From Hippasteria phrygiana (taxonomy: Eukaryota; Echinodermata; Asteroidea; Valvatida; Goniasteridae): a stretch of 64,000 nt of DNA. Below, piece by piece: positions 24,288 through 37,039 of this stretch. Location: assembly GCA_037893225.1 (NCBI GenBank), contig JAZGUH010000533.1, forward strand, positions 124,001-188,000. The letters are read 5' to 3'. Position 1 is the first letter of the stretch. Every line of letters begins with the position of its first letter. Below the pieces are notes generated by a model. The model did no database searches, was not told the origin of the DNA, and saw only the letters and a program-made list of their open reading frames with translations. A program made the position numbers and the translations under genes.

Positions 24288-27200
24288 TTGTGGAGAAAAT
24301 TCAAACCTCGCAATGTTTATTTTCTTTCCGGCCAACATCTGTGTACATATTACCGTCTATTTATTGCTCCATGCATGTCAAATTCCCTGGGGTATGGACT
24401 TGCTTTATTCATTCATAATTGCATGAAATATCAACCAAATGCAGTAATTTTGACATGTATGGATAGCTTAGATCTGGCGCTACATGTTGCAATTATCGGC
24501 GGCTTCTTAGAGTTAACACTTGTGGAGAAAATTCAAACCTCGCAATGTTTATTTTCTTTCCGGCCAACATCTGTGTACATATTACCGTCTATTTATTGCT
24601 CCATGCATGTCAAATTCCCTAGGGTATGGACTTGCTTTATTCATTCATAATTGCATGAAATATCAACCAAATGCAGTAATTTTGACATGTATGGATAGCT
24701 TAGATCTGGCGCTACATGTTGCAATTATCGGCGGCTTCTTAGAGTTAAAACTTGTGGAGAAAATTCAAACCTCGCAATGTTTATTTTCTTTCCGGCCAAC
24801 ATCTGTGTACATGTTACCGTCTATTTATTGCTCCATGCATGTCAAATTCCCTGGGGTATGGACTTGCTTTACTCATTCATAATTGCATGAAATATCAACC
24901 AAATTCAGTAATTTTGACATGTATGGATAGCTTAGATCTGGCGCTACATGTTGCAATTATCGGCGGCTTCTTAGAGTTAACACTTGTGGAGAAAATTCAA
25001 ACCTCGCAATGTTTATTTTCTTTCCGGCCAACATCTGTGTACATATTACCGTCTATTTATTGCTCCATGCATGTCAAATTCCCTAGGGTATGGACTTGCT
25101 TTATTCATTCATAATTGCATGAAATATCAACCAAATGCAGTAATTTTGACATGTATGGATAGCTTAGATCTGGCGCTACATGTTGCAATTATCGGCGGCT
25201 TCTTAGAGTTAAAACTTGTGGAGAAAATTCAAACCTCGCAATGTTTATTTTCTTTCCGGCCAACATCTGTGTACATGTTACCGTCTATTTATTGCTCCAT
25301 GCATGTCAAATTCCCTGGGGTATGGACTTGCTTTACTCATTCATAATTGCATGAAATATCAACCAAATTCAGTAATTTTGACATGTATGGATAGCTTAGA
25401 TCTGGCGCTACATGTTGCAATTATCGGCGGCTTCTTAGAGTTAACACTTGTGGAGAAAATTCAAACCTCGCAATGTTTATTTTCTTTCCGGCCAACATCT
25501 GTGTACATATTACCGTCTATTTATTGCTCCATGCATGTCAAATTCCCTAGGGTATGGACTTGCTTTATTCATTCATAATTGCATGAAATATCAACCAAAT
25601 GCAGTAATTTTGACATGTATGGATAGCTTAGATCTGGCGCTACATGTTGCAATTATCGGCGGCTTCTTAGAGTTAAAACTTGTGGAGAAAATTCAAACCT
25701 CGCAATGTTTATTTTCTTCCCGCCACCATCTGTGTGCAGATTACCTCTTATTTATTGCTCCATGCATGTCAAATTCCCTGGGGTATGGACTTGCTTTACT
25801 CATTCATAATTGCATGAAATATCAACCAAATTCAGTAATTTTGACATGTATGGATAGCTTAGATCTGGCGCTACATGTTGCAATTATCGGCGGCTTCTTA
25901 TAGTTAACACTTGTGGAGAAAATTCAAACCTCGCAATGTTTATTTTCTTTCCGGCCAACATCTGTGTACATATTACCGTCTATTTATTGCTCCATGCATG
26001 TCAAATTCCCTGGGGTATGGACTTGCTTTATTCATTCATAATTGCATGAAATATCAACCAAATGCAGTAATTTTGACATGTATGGATAGCTTAGATCTGG
26101 CGCTACATGTTGCAATTATCGGCGGCTTCTTAGAGTTAAAACTTGTGGAGAAAATTCAAACCTCGCAATGTTAATTTTCTTTCCGGCCAACATCTGTGTA
26201 CATGTTACCGTCTATTTATTGCTCCATGCATGTCAGATTCCCTGGGGTATGGACTTGCTTTACTCATTCATAATTGCATGAAATATCAACCAAATTCAGT
26301 AATTTTGACATGTATGGATAGCTTAGATCTGGCGCTACATGTTGCAATTATCGGCGGCTTCTTAGAGTTAACACTTGTGGAGAAAATTCAAACCTCGCAA
26401 TGTTTATTTTCTTCCCGGCCACCATCTGTGTGCAGATTACCTCTTATTTATTGCTCCATGCATGTCAAATTCCCTGGGGTATGGACTTGCTTTACTCATT
26501 CATAATTGCATGAAATATCAACCAAATGCAGTAATTTTGACATGTATGGATAGCTTAGATCTGGCGCTACATGTTGCAATTATCGGCGGCTTCTTAGAGT
26601 TAACACTTGTGGAGAAAATTCAAACCTCGCAATGTTTATTTTCTTTCCGGCCAACATCTGTGTACATATTACCGTCTATTTATTGCTCCATGCATGTCAA
26701 ATTCCCTAGGGTATGGACTTGCTTTATTCATTCATAATTGCATGAAATATCAACCAAATTCAGTAATTTTGACATGTATGGATAGCTTAGATCTGGCGCT
26801 ACATGTTGCAATTATCGGCGGCTTCTTAGAGTTAACACTTGTGGAGAAAATTCAAACCTCGCAATGTTTATTTTCTTCCCGGCCACCATCTGTGTGCAGA
26901 TTACCTCTTATTTATTGCTCCATGCATGTCAAATTCCCTGGGGTATGGACTTGCTTTACTCATTCATAATTGCATGAAATATCAACCAAATTCAGTAATT
27001 TTGACATGTATGGATAGCTTAGATCTGGCGCTACATGTTACAATCATCGGCGGCTTCTTAGAGTTAAAACTTGTGGAGAAAATTCAAACCTCGCAATGTT
27101 TATTTTCTTTCCGGCCAACATCTGTGTACATGTTACCGTCTATTTATTGCTCCATGCCTGTCAAATTCCCTGGGGTATGACTTGCTTTACTCATTCATAA

Positions 27201-27301
27201 TTGCATGAAATATCAACCAAATTCAGTAATTTTGACATGTATGGATAGCTTAGATCTGGCGCTACATGTTGCAATTATCGGCGGCTTCTTATAGTTAACA
27301 C
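24288..27301 (+). repeat. Block 13: 13-mer with a one-base-deleted Cs
   Basis: Starts: A3 24288, A1 24520, B 24752, A1 24984, B 25216, A1 25448, Cs 25680 (231 bp), A1 25911, Bng 26143, C 26375 (154G), A2 26607, Ct 26839, D 27071. The Cs has lost one G of the CCGG at 41-44 (CCCGCCACC) and follows A1 directly. The compensated frame gives a 151-codon open frame here. Confidence 0.9.
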
Positions 27302-29156
27302 TTGTGGAGAAAATTCAAACCTCGCAATGTTTATTTTCTTTCCGGCCAACATCTGTGTACATATTACCGTCTATTTATTGCTCCATGCATGTCAAATTCC
27401 CTGGGGTATGGACTTGCTTTATTCATTCATAATTGCATGAAATATCAACCAAATGCAGTAATTTTGACATGTATGGATAGCTTAGATCTGGCGCTACATG
27501 TTGCAATTATCGGCGGCTTCTTAGAGTTAAAACTTGTGGAGAAAATTCAAACCTCGCAATGTTTATTTTCTTTCCGGCCAACATCTGTGTACATGTTACC
27601 GTCTATTTATTGCTCCATGCATGTCAAATTCCCTGGGGTATGGACTTGCTTTACTCATTCATAATTGCATGAAATATCAACCAAATTCAGTAATTTTGAC
27701 ATGTATGGATAGCTTAGATCTGGCGCTACATGTTGCAATTATCGGCGGCTTCTTAGAGTTAACACTTGTGGAGAAAATTCAAACCTCGCAATGTTTATTT
27801 TCTTCCCGGCCACCATCTGTGTGCAGATTACCTCTTATTTATTGCTCCATGCATGTCAAATTCCCTGGGGTATGGACTTGCTTTACTCATTCATAATTGC
27901 ATGAAATATCAACCAAATTCAGTAATTTTGACATGTATGGATAGCTTAGATCTGGCGCTACATGTTGCAATTATCGGCGGCTTCTTAGAGTTAACACTTG
28001 TGGAGAAAATTCAAACCTCGCAATGTTTATTTTCTTTCCGGCCAACATCTGTGTACATATTACCGTCTATTTATTGCTGCATGCATGTCAAATTCCCTAG
28101 GGTATGGACTTGCTTTATTCATTCATAATTGCATGAAATATCAACCAAATGCAGTAATTTTGACATGTATGGATAGCTTAGATCTGGCGCTACATGTTGC
28201 AATTATCGGCGGCTTCTTAGAGTTAAAACTTGTGGAGAAAATTCAAACCTCGCAATGTTTATTTTCTTTCCGGCCAACATCTGTGTACATGTTACCGTCT
28301 ATTTATTGCTCCATGCATGTCAAATTCCCTGGGGTATGGACTTGCTTTACTCATTCATAATTGCATGAAATATCAACCAAATTCAGTAATTTTGACATGT
28401 ATGGATAGCTTAGATCTGGCGCTACATGTTGCAATTATCGGCGGCTTCTTAGAGTTAACACTTGTGGAGAAAATTCAAACCTCGCAATGTTTATTTTCTT
28501 CCCGGCCACCATCTGTGTGCAGATTACCTCTTATTTATTGCTCCATGCATGTCAAATTCCCTGGGGTATGGACTTGCTTTACTCATTCATAATTGCATGA
28601 AATATCAACCAAATTCAGTAATTTTGACATGTATGGATAGCTTAGATCTGGCGCTACATGTTGCAATTATCGGCGGCTTCTTAGAGTTAACACTTGTGGA
28701 GAAAATTCAAACCTCGCAATGTTTATTTTCTTCCCGGCCACCATCTGTGTGCAGATTACCTCTTATTTATTGCTCCATGCATGTCAAATTCCCTGGGGTA
28801 TGGACTTGCTTTACTCATTCATAATTGCATGAAATATCAACCAAATTCAGTAATTTTGACATGTATGGATAGCTTAGATCTGGCGCTACATGTTGCAATC
28901 ATCGGCGGCTTCTTAGAGTTAAAACTTGTGGAGAAAATTCAAACCTCGCAATGTTTATTTTCTTTCCGGCCAACATCTGTGTACATGTTACCGTCTATTT
29001 ATTGCTCCATGCCTGTCAAATTCCCTGGGGTATGACTTGCTTTACTCATTCATAATTGCATGAAATATCAACCAAATTCAGTAATTTTGACATGTATGGA
29101 TAGCTTAGATCTGGCGCTACATGTTGCAATTATCGGCGGCTTCTTAGAGTTAACAC
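27302..29156 (+). repeat. Block 14: 8-mer A1-B-C-A1w-B-C-Cv-D'
   Basis: Starts: A1 27302, B 27534, C 27766, A1w 27998, B 28230, C 28462, Cv 28694, D' 28926. It lacks the A2 present before Cv in blocks 10 and 17. The loss is balanced by the extra A2 at 26607, so the 5564-bp phase is kept. Confidence 0.9.
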
Positions 29157-29851
29157 TTGTGGAGAAAATTCAAACCTCGCAATGTTTATTTTCTTTCCGG
29201 CCAACATCTGTGTACATATTACCGTCTATTTATTGCTCCATGCATGTCAAATTCCCTAGGGTATGGACTTGCTTTATTCATTCATAATTGCATGAAATAT
29301 CAACCAAATTCAGTAATTTTGACATGTATGGATAGCTTAGATCTGGCGCTACATGTTGCAATTATCGGCGGCTTCTTAGAGTTAACACTTGTGGAGAAAA
29401 TTCAAACCTCGCAATGTTTATTTTCTTCCCGGCCACCATCTGTGTGCAGATTACCTCTTATTTATTGCTCCATGCATGTCAAATTCCCTGGGGTATGGAC
29501 TTGCTTTACTCATTCATAATTGCATGAAATATCAACCAAATTCAGTAATTTTGACATGTATGGATAGCTTAGATCTGGCGCTACATGTTGCAATCATCGG
29601 CGGCTTCTTAGAGTTAAAACTTGTGGAGAAAATTCAAACCTCGCAATGTTTATTTTCTTTCCGGCCAACATCTGTGTACATGTTACCGTCTATTTATTGC
29701 TCCATGCATGTCAAATTCCCTGGGGTATGACTTGCTTTACTCATTCATAATTGCATGAAATATCAACCAAATTCAGTAATTTTGACATGTATGGATAGCT
29801 TAGATCTGGCGCTACATGTTGCAATTATCGGCGGCTTCTTATAGTTAACAC
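29157..29851 (+). repeat. Block 15: trimer A2-Cv-D, 695 bp
   Basis: Starts: A2 29157, Cv 29389, D 29621. This D is the only one with 88A (ATGCATGTC) while keeping 62G, the deletion and 223T. That indicates a short conversion patch between 63 and 104, or a back-change. Confidence 0.91.
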
Positions 29852-32633
29852 TTGTGGAGAAAATTCAAACCTCGCAATGTTTATTTTCTTTCCGGCCAAC
29901 ATCTGTGTACATATTACCGTCTATTTATTGCTCCATGCATGTCAAATTCCCTGGGGTATGGACTTGCTTTATTCATTCATAATTGCATGAAATATCAACC
30001 AAATGCAGTAATTTTGACATGTATGGATAGCTTAGATCTGGCGCTACATGTTGCAATTATCGGCGGCTTCTTAGAGTTAACACTTGTGGAGAAAATTCAA
30101 ACCTCGCAATGTTTATTTTCTTTCCGGCCAACATCTGTGTACATATTACCGTCTATTTATTGCTCCATGCATGTCAAATTCCCTAGGGTATGGACTTGCT
30201 TTATTCATTCATAATTGCATGAAATATCAACCAAATGCAGTAATTTTGACATGTATGGATAGCTTAGATCTGGCGCTACATGTTGCAATTATCGGCGGCT
30301 TCTTAGAGTTAAAACTTGTGGAGAAAATTCAAACCTCGCAATGTTTATTTTCTTTCCGGCCAACATCTGTGTACATGTTACCGTCTATTTATTGCTCCAT
30401 GCATGTCAAATTCCCTGGGGTATGGACTTGCTTTACTCATTCATAATTGCATGAAATATCAACCAAATTCAGTAATTTTGACATGTATGGATAGCTTAGA
30501 TCTGGCGCTACATGTTGCAATTATCGGCGGCTTCTTAGAGTTAACACTTGTGGAGAAAATTCAAACCTCGCAATGTTTATTTTCTTTCCGGCCAACATCT
30601 GTGTACATATTACCGTCTATTTATTGCTCCATGCATGTCAAATTCCCTAGGGTATGGACTTGCTTTATTCATTCATAATTGCATGAAATATCAACCAAAT
30701 GCAGTAATTTTGACATGTATGGATAGCTTAGATCTGGCGCTACATGTTGCAATTATCGGCGGCTTCTTAGAGTTAAAACTTGTGGAGAAAATTCAAACCT
30801 CGCAATGTTTATTTTCTTTCCGGCCAACATCTGTGTACATGTTACCGTCTATTTATTGCTCCATGCATGTCAAATTCCCTGGGGTATGGACTTGCTTTAC
30901 TCATTCATAATTGCATGAAATATCAACCAAATTCAGTAATTTTGACATGTATGGATAGCTTAGATCTGGCGCTACATGTTGCAATTATCGGCGGCTTCTT
31001 AGAGTTAACACTTGTGGAGAAAATTCAAACCTCGCAATGTTTATTTTCTTTCCGGCCAACATCTGTGTACATATTACCGTCTATTTATTGCTCCATGCAT
31101 GTCAAATTCCCTAGGGTATGGACTTGCTTTATTCATTCATAATTGCATGAAATATCAACCAAATGCAGTAATTTTGACATGTATGGATAGCTTAGATCTG
31201 GCGCTACATGTTGCAATTATCGGCGGCTTCTTAGAGTTAAAACTTGTGGAGAAAATTCAAACCTCGCAATGTTTATTTTCTTCCCGCCACCATCTGTGTG
31301 CAGATTACCTCTTATTTATTGCTCCATGCATGTCAAATTCCCTGGGGTATGGACTTGCTTTACTCATTCATAATTGCATGAAATATCAACCAAATTCAGT
31401 AATTTTGACATGTATGGATAGCTTAGATCTGGCGCTACATGTTGCAATTATCGGCGGCTTCTTATAGTTAACACTTGTGGAGAAAATTCAAACCTCGCAA
31501 TGTTTATTTTCTTTCCGGCCAACATCTGTGTACATATTACCGTCTATTTATTGCTCCATGCATGTCAAATTCCCTGGGGTATGGACTTGCTTTATTCATT
31601 CATAATTGCATGAAATATCAACCAAATGCAGTAATTTTGACATGTATGGATAGCTTAGATCTGGCGCTACATGTTGCAATTATCGGCGGCTTCTTAGAGT
31701 TAAAACTTGTGGAGAAAATTCAAACCTCGCAATGTTAATTTTCTTTCCGGCCAACATCTGTGTACATGTTACCGTCTATTTATTGCTCCATGCATGTCAG
31801 ATTCCCTGGGGTATGGACTTGCTTTACTCATTCATAATTGCATGAAATATCAACCAAATTCAGTAATTTTGACATGTATGGATAGCTTAGATCTGGCGCT
31901 ACATGTTGCAATTATCGGCGGCTTCTTAGAGTTAACACTTGTGGAGAAAATTCAAACCTCGCAATGTTTATTTTCTTCCCGGCCACCATCTGTGTGCAGA
32001 TTACCTCTTATTTATTGCTCCATGCATGTCAAATTCCCTGGGGTATGGACTTGCTTTACTCATTCATAATTGCATGAAATATCAACCAAATGCAGTAATT
32101 TTGACATGTATGGATAGCTTAGATCTGGCGCTACATGTTGCAATTATCGGCGGCTTCTTAGAGTTAACACTTGTGGAGAAAATTCAAACCTCGCAATGTT
32201 TATTTTCTTCCCGGCCACCATCTGTGTGCAGATTACCTCTTATTTATTGCTCCATGCATGTCAAATTCCCTGGGGTATGGACTTGCTTTACTCATTCATA
32301 ATTGCATGAAATATCAACCAAATTCAGTAATTTTGACATGTATGGATAGCTTAGATCTGGCGCTACATGTTACAATCATCGGCGGCTTCTTAGAGTTAAA
32401 ACTTGTGGAGAAAATTCAAACCTCGCAATGTTTATTTTCTTTCCGGCCAACATCTGTGTACATGTTACCGTCTATTTATTGCTCCATGCCTGTCAAATTC
32501 CCTGGGGTATGACTTGCTTTACTCATTCATAATTGCATGAAATATCAACCAAATTCAGTAATTTTGACATGTATGGATAGCTTAGATCTGGCGCTACATG
32601 TTGCAATTATCGGCGGCTTCTTATAGTTAACAC
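29852..32633 (+). repeat. Block 16: 12-mer, copy of block 13 lacking A2
   Basis: Starts: A3 29852, A1 30084, B 30316, A1 30548, B 30780, A1 31012, Cs 31244 (231 bp), A1 31475, Bng 31707, C 31939 (154G), Ct 32171, D 32403. It matches block 13 at a 5564-bp offset up to C 31939, then goes straight to Ct without A2. Confidence 0.9.
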
Positions 32634-34720
32634 TTGTGGAGAAAATTCAAACCTCGCAATGTTTATTTTCTTTCCGGCCAACATCTGTGTACATATTACC
32701 GTCTATTTATTGCTCCATGCATGTCAAATTCCCTGGGGTATGGACTTGCTTTATTCATTCATAATTGCATGAAATATCAACCAAATGCAGTAATTTTGAC
32801 ATGTATGGATAGCTTAGATCTGGCGCTACATGTTGCAATTATCGGCGGCTTCTTAGAGTTAAAACTTGTGGAGAAAATTCAAACCTCGCAATGTTTATTT
32901 TCTTTCCGGCCAACATCTGTGTACATGTTACCGTCTATTTATTGCTCCATGCATGTCAAATTCCCTGGGGTATGGACTTGCTTTACTCATTCATAATTGC
33001 ATGAAATATCAACCAAATTCAGTAATTTTGACATGTATGGATAGCTTAGATCTGGCGCTACATGTTGCAATTATCGGCGGCTTCTTAGAGTTAACACTTG
33101 TGGAGAAAATTCAAACCTCGCAATGTTTATTTTCTTCCCGGCCACCATCTGTGTGCAGATTACCTCTTATTTATTGCTCCATGCATGTCAAATTCCCTGG
33201 GGTATGGACTTGCTTTACTCATTCATAATTGCATGAAATATCAACCAAATTCAGTAATTTTGACATGTATGGATAGCTTAGATCTGGCGCTACATGTTGC
33301 AATTATCGGCGGCTTCTTAGAGTTAACACTTGTGGAGAAAATTCAAACCTCGCAATGTTTATTTTCTTTCCGGCCAACATCTGTGTACATATTACCGTCT
33401 ATTTATTGCTGCATGCATGTCAAATTCCCTAGGGTATGGACTTGCTTTATTCATTCATAATTGCATGAAATATCAACCAAATGCAGTAATTTTGACATGT
33501 ATGGATAGCTTAGATCTGGCGCTACATGTTGCAATTATCGGCGGCTTCTTAGAGTTAAAACTTGTGGAGAAAATTCAAACCTCGCAATGTTTATTTTCTT
33601 TCCGGCCAACATCTGTGTACATGTTACCGTCTATTTATTGCTCCATGCATGTCAAATTCCCTGGGGTATGGACTTGCTTTACTCATTCATAATTGCATGA
33701 AATATCAACCAAATTCAGTAATTTTGACATGTATGGATAGCTTAGATCTGGCGCTACATGTTGCAATTATCGGCGGCTTCTTAGAGTTAACACTTGTGGA
33801 GAAAATTCAAACCTCGCAATGTTTATTTTCTTCCCGGCCACCATCTGTGTGCAGATTACCTCTTATTTATTGCTCCATGCATGTCAAATTCCCTGGGGTA
33901 TGGACTTGCTTTACTCATTCATAATTGCATGAAATATCAACCAAATTCAGTAATTTTGACAAGTATGGATAGCTTAGATCTGGCGCTACATGTTGCAATT
34001 ATCGGCGGCTTCTTAGAGTTAACACTTGTGGAGAAAATTCAAACCTCGCAATGTTTATTTTCTTTCCGGCCAACATCTGTGTACATATTACCGTCTATTT
34101 ATTGCTCCATGCATGTCAAATTCCCTAGGGTATGGACTTGCTTTATTCATTCATAATTGCATGAAATATCAACCAAATTCAGTAATTTTGACATGTATGG
34201 ATAGCTTAGATCTGGCGCTACATGTTGCAATTATCGGCGGCTTCTTAGAGTTAACACTTGTGGAGAAAATTCAAACCTCGCAATGTTTATTTTCTTCCCG
34301 GCCACCATCTGTGTGCAGATTACCTCTTATTTATTGCTCCATGCATGTCAAATTCCCTGGGGTATGGACTTGCTTTACTCATTCATAATTGCATGAAATA
34401 TCAACCAAATTCAGTAATTTTGACATGTATGGATAGCTTAGATCTGGCGCTACATGTTGCAATCATCGGCGGCTTCTTAGAGTTAAAACTTGTGGAGAAA
34501 ATTCAAACCTCGCAATGTTTATTTTCTTTCCGGCCAACATCTGTGTACATGTTACCGTCTATTTATTGCTCCATGCCTGTCAAATTCCCTGGGGTATGAC
34601 TTGCTTTACTCATTCATAATTGCATGAAATATCAACCAAATTCAGTAATTTTGACATGTATGGATAGCTTAGATCTGGCGCTACATGTTGCAATTATCGG
34701 CGGCTTCTTAGAGTTAACAC
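32634..34720 (+). repeat. Block 17: 9-mer A1-B-C-A1w-B-C-A2-Cv-D'
   Basis: Starts: A1 32634, B 32866, C 33098, A1w 33330, B 33562, C 33794 (private A at 33962), A2 34026, Cv 34258, D' 34490. D' lies 5564 bp after 28926, which in turn is 5564 bp after 23362. Confidence 0.91.
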
Positions 34721-35415
34721 TTGTGGAGAAAATTCAAACCTCGCAATGTTTATTTTCTTTCCGGCCAACATCTGTGTACATATTACCGTCTATTTATTGC
34801 TCCATGCATGTCAAATTCCCTAGGGTATGGACTTGCTTTATTCATTCATAATTGCATGAAATATCAACCAAATTCAGTAATTTTGACATGTATGGATAGC
34901 TTAGATCTGGCGCTACATGTTGCAATTATCGGCGGCTTCTTAGAGTTAACACTTGTGGAGAAAATTCAAACCTCGCAATGTTTATTTTCTTCCCGGCCAC
35001 CATCTGTGTGCAGATTACCTCTTATTTATTGCTCCATGCATGTCAAATTCCCTGGGGTATGGACTTGCTTTACTCATTCATAATTGCATGAAATATCAAC
35101 CAAATTCAGTAATTTTGACATGTATGGATAGCTTAGATCTGGCGCTACATGTTGCAATCATCGGCGGCTTCTTAGAGTTAAAACTTGTGGAGAAAATTCA
35201 AACCTCGCAATGTTTATTTTCTTTCCGGCCAACATCTGTGTACATGTTACCGTCTATTTATTGCTCCATGCCTGTCAAATTCCCTGGGGTATGACTTGCT
35301 TTACTCATTCATAATTGCATGAAATATCAACCAAATTCAGTAATTTTGACATGTATGGATAGCTTAGATCTGGCGCTACATGTTGCAATTATCGGCGGCT
35401 TCTTATAGTTAACAC
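34721..35415 (+). repeat. Block 18: trimer A2-Cv-D, 695 bp
   Basis: Starts: A2 34721, Cv 34953, D 35185. It again follows D'. Its order is identical to block 12, 11,128 bp upstream (2 x 5564). Confidence 0.92.
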
Positions 35416-35647
35416 TTGTGGAGAAAATTCAAACCTCGCAATGTTTATTTTCTTTCCGGCCAACATCTGTGTACATATTACCGTCTATTTATTGCTCCAT
35501 GCATGTCAAATTCCCTGGGGTATGGACTTGCTTTATTCATTCATAATTGCATGAAATATCAACCAAATGCAGTAATTTTGACATGTATGGATAGCTTAGA
35601 TCTGGCGCTACATGTTGCAATTATCGGCGGCTTCTTAGAGTTAACAC

Positions 35648-35879
35648 TTGTGGAGAAAATTCAAACCTCGCAATGTTTATTTTCTTTCCGGCCAACATCT
35701 GTGTACATGTTACCGTCTATTTATTGCTCCATGCATGTCAAATTCCCTAGGGTATGGACTTGCTTTATTCATTCATAATTGCATGAAATATCAACCAAAT
35801 GCAGTAATTTTGACATGTATGGATAGCTTAGATCTGGCGCTACATGTTGCAATTATCGGCGGCTTCTTAGAGTTAAAAC
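35648..35879 (+). repeat. Hybrid monomer B/A1
   Basis: It starts like B (62G) but has 102A, 121T, 154G and 230A like A1. The switch lies between monomer 63 and 101. It is the only such hybrid and sits where blocks 13 and 16 have a normal A1. Confidence 0.86.
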
Positions 35880-36807
35880 TTGTGGAGAAAATTCAAACCT
35901 CGCAATGTTTATTTTCTTTCCGGCCAACATCTGTGTACATGTTACCGTCTATTTATTGCTCCATGCATGTCAAATTCCCTGGGGTATGGACTTGCTTTAC
36001 TCATTCATAATTGCATGAAATATCAACCAAATTCAGTAATGTTGACATGTATGGATAGCTTAGATCTGGCGCTACATGTTGCAATTATCGGCGGCTTCTT
36101 AGAGTTAACACTTGTGGAGAAAATTCAAACCTCGCAATGTTTATTTTCTTTCCGGCCAACATCTGTGTACATATTACCGTCTATTTATTGCTCCATGCAT
36201 GTCAAATTCCCTAGGGTATGGACTTGCTTTATTCATTCATAATTGCATGAAATATCAACCAAATGCAGTAATTTTGACATGTATGGATAGCTTAGATCTG
36301 GCGCTACATGTTGCAATTATCGGCGGCTTCTTAGAGTTAAAACTTGTGGAGAAAATTCAAACCTCGCAATGTTTATTTTCTTTCCGGCCAACATCTGTGT
36401 ACATGTTACCGTCTATTTATTGCTCCATGCATGTCAAATTCCCTGGGGTATGGACTTGCTTTACTCATTCATAATTGCATGAAATATCAACCAAATTCAG
36501 TAATTTTGACATGTATGGATAGCTTAGATCTGGCGCTACATGTTGCAATTATCGGCGGCTTCTTAGAGTTAACACTTGTGGAGAAAATTCAAACCTCGCA
36601 ATGTTTATTTTCTTCCCGGCCACCATCTGTGTGCAGATTACCTCTTATTTATTGCTCCATGCATGTCAAATTCCCTGGGGTATGGACTTGCTTTACTCAT
36701 TCATAATTGCATGAAATATCAACCAAATTCAGTAATTTTGACATGTATGGATAGCTTAGATCTGGCGCTACATGTTGCAATTATCGGCGGCTTCTTAGAG
36801 TTAACAC

Positions 36808-37039
36808 TTGTGGAGAAAATTCAAACCTCGCAATGTTTATTTTCTTCCCGGCCACCATCTGTGTGCAGATTACCTCTTATTTATTGCTCCATGCCTGTCA
36901 AATTCCCTGGGGTATGGACTTGCTTTACTCATTCATAATTGCATGAAATATCAACCAAATTCAGTAATTTTGACATGTATGGATAGCTTAGATCTGGCGC
37001 TACATGTTGCAATTATCGGCGGCTTCTTAGAGTTAACAC
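36808..37039 (+). repeat. C monomer carrying the D marker 88C
   Basis: It has a full C signature at 40-70 and C at base 36895 (monomer 88), otherwise D-specific, but keeps the GG at 109-110 and 223G. A second non-D monomer with 88C is the A1 at 63477 (base 63564). Short-tract conversion from D between 71 and 108, or a recurrent A-to-C change, would explain both. Confidence 0.86.

Noticed and set aside
25448..25903. 151-codon open frame (also 31012-31467 and 63014-63469)
   Set aside because: The one-base loss in the Cs monomer joins frames of two adjacent monomers. It is a property of that deletion, not a gene.
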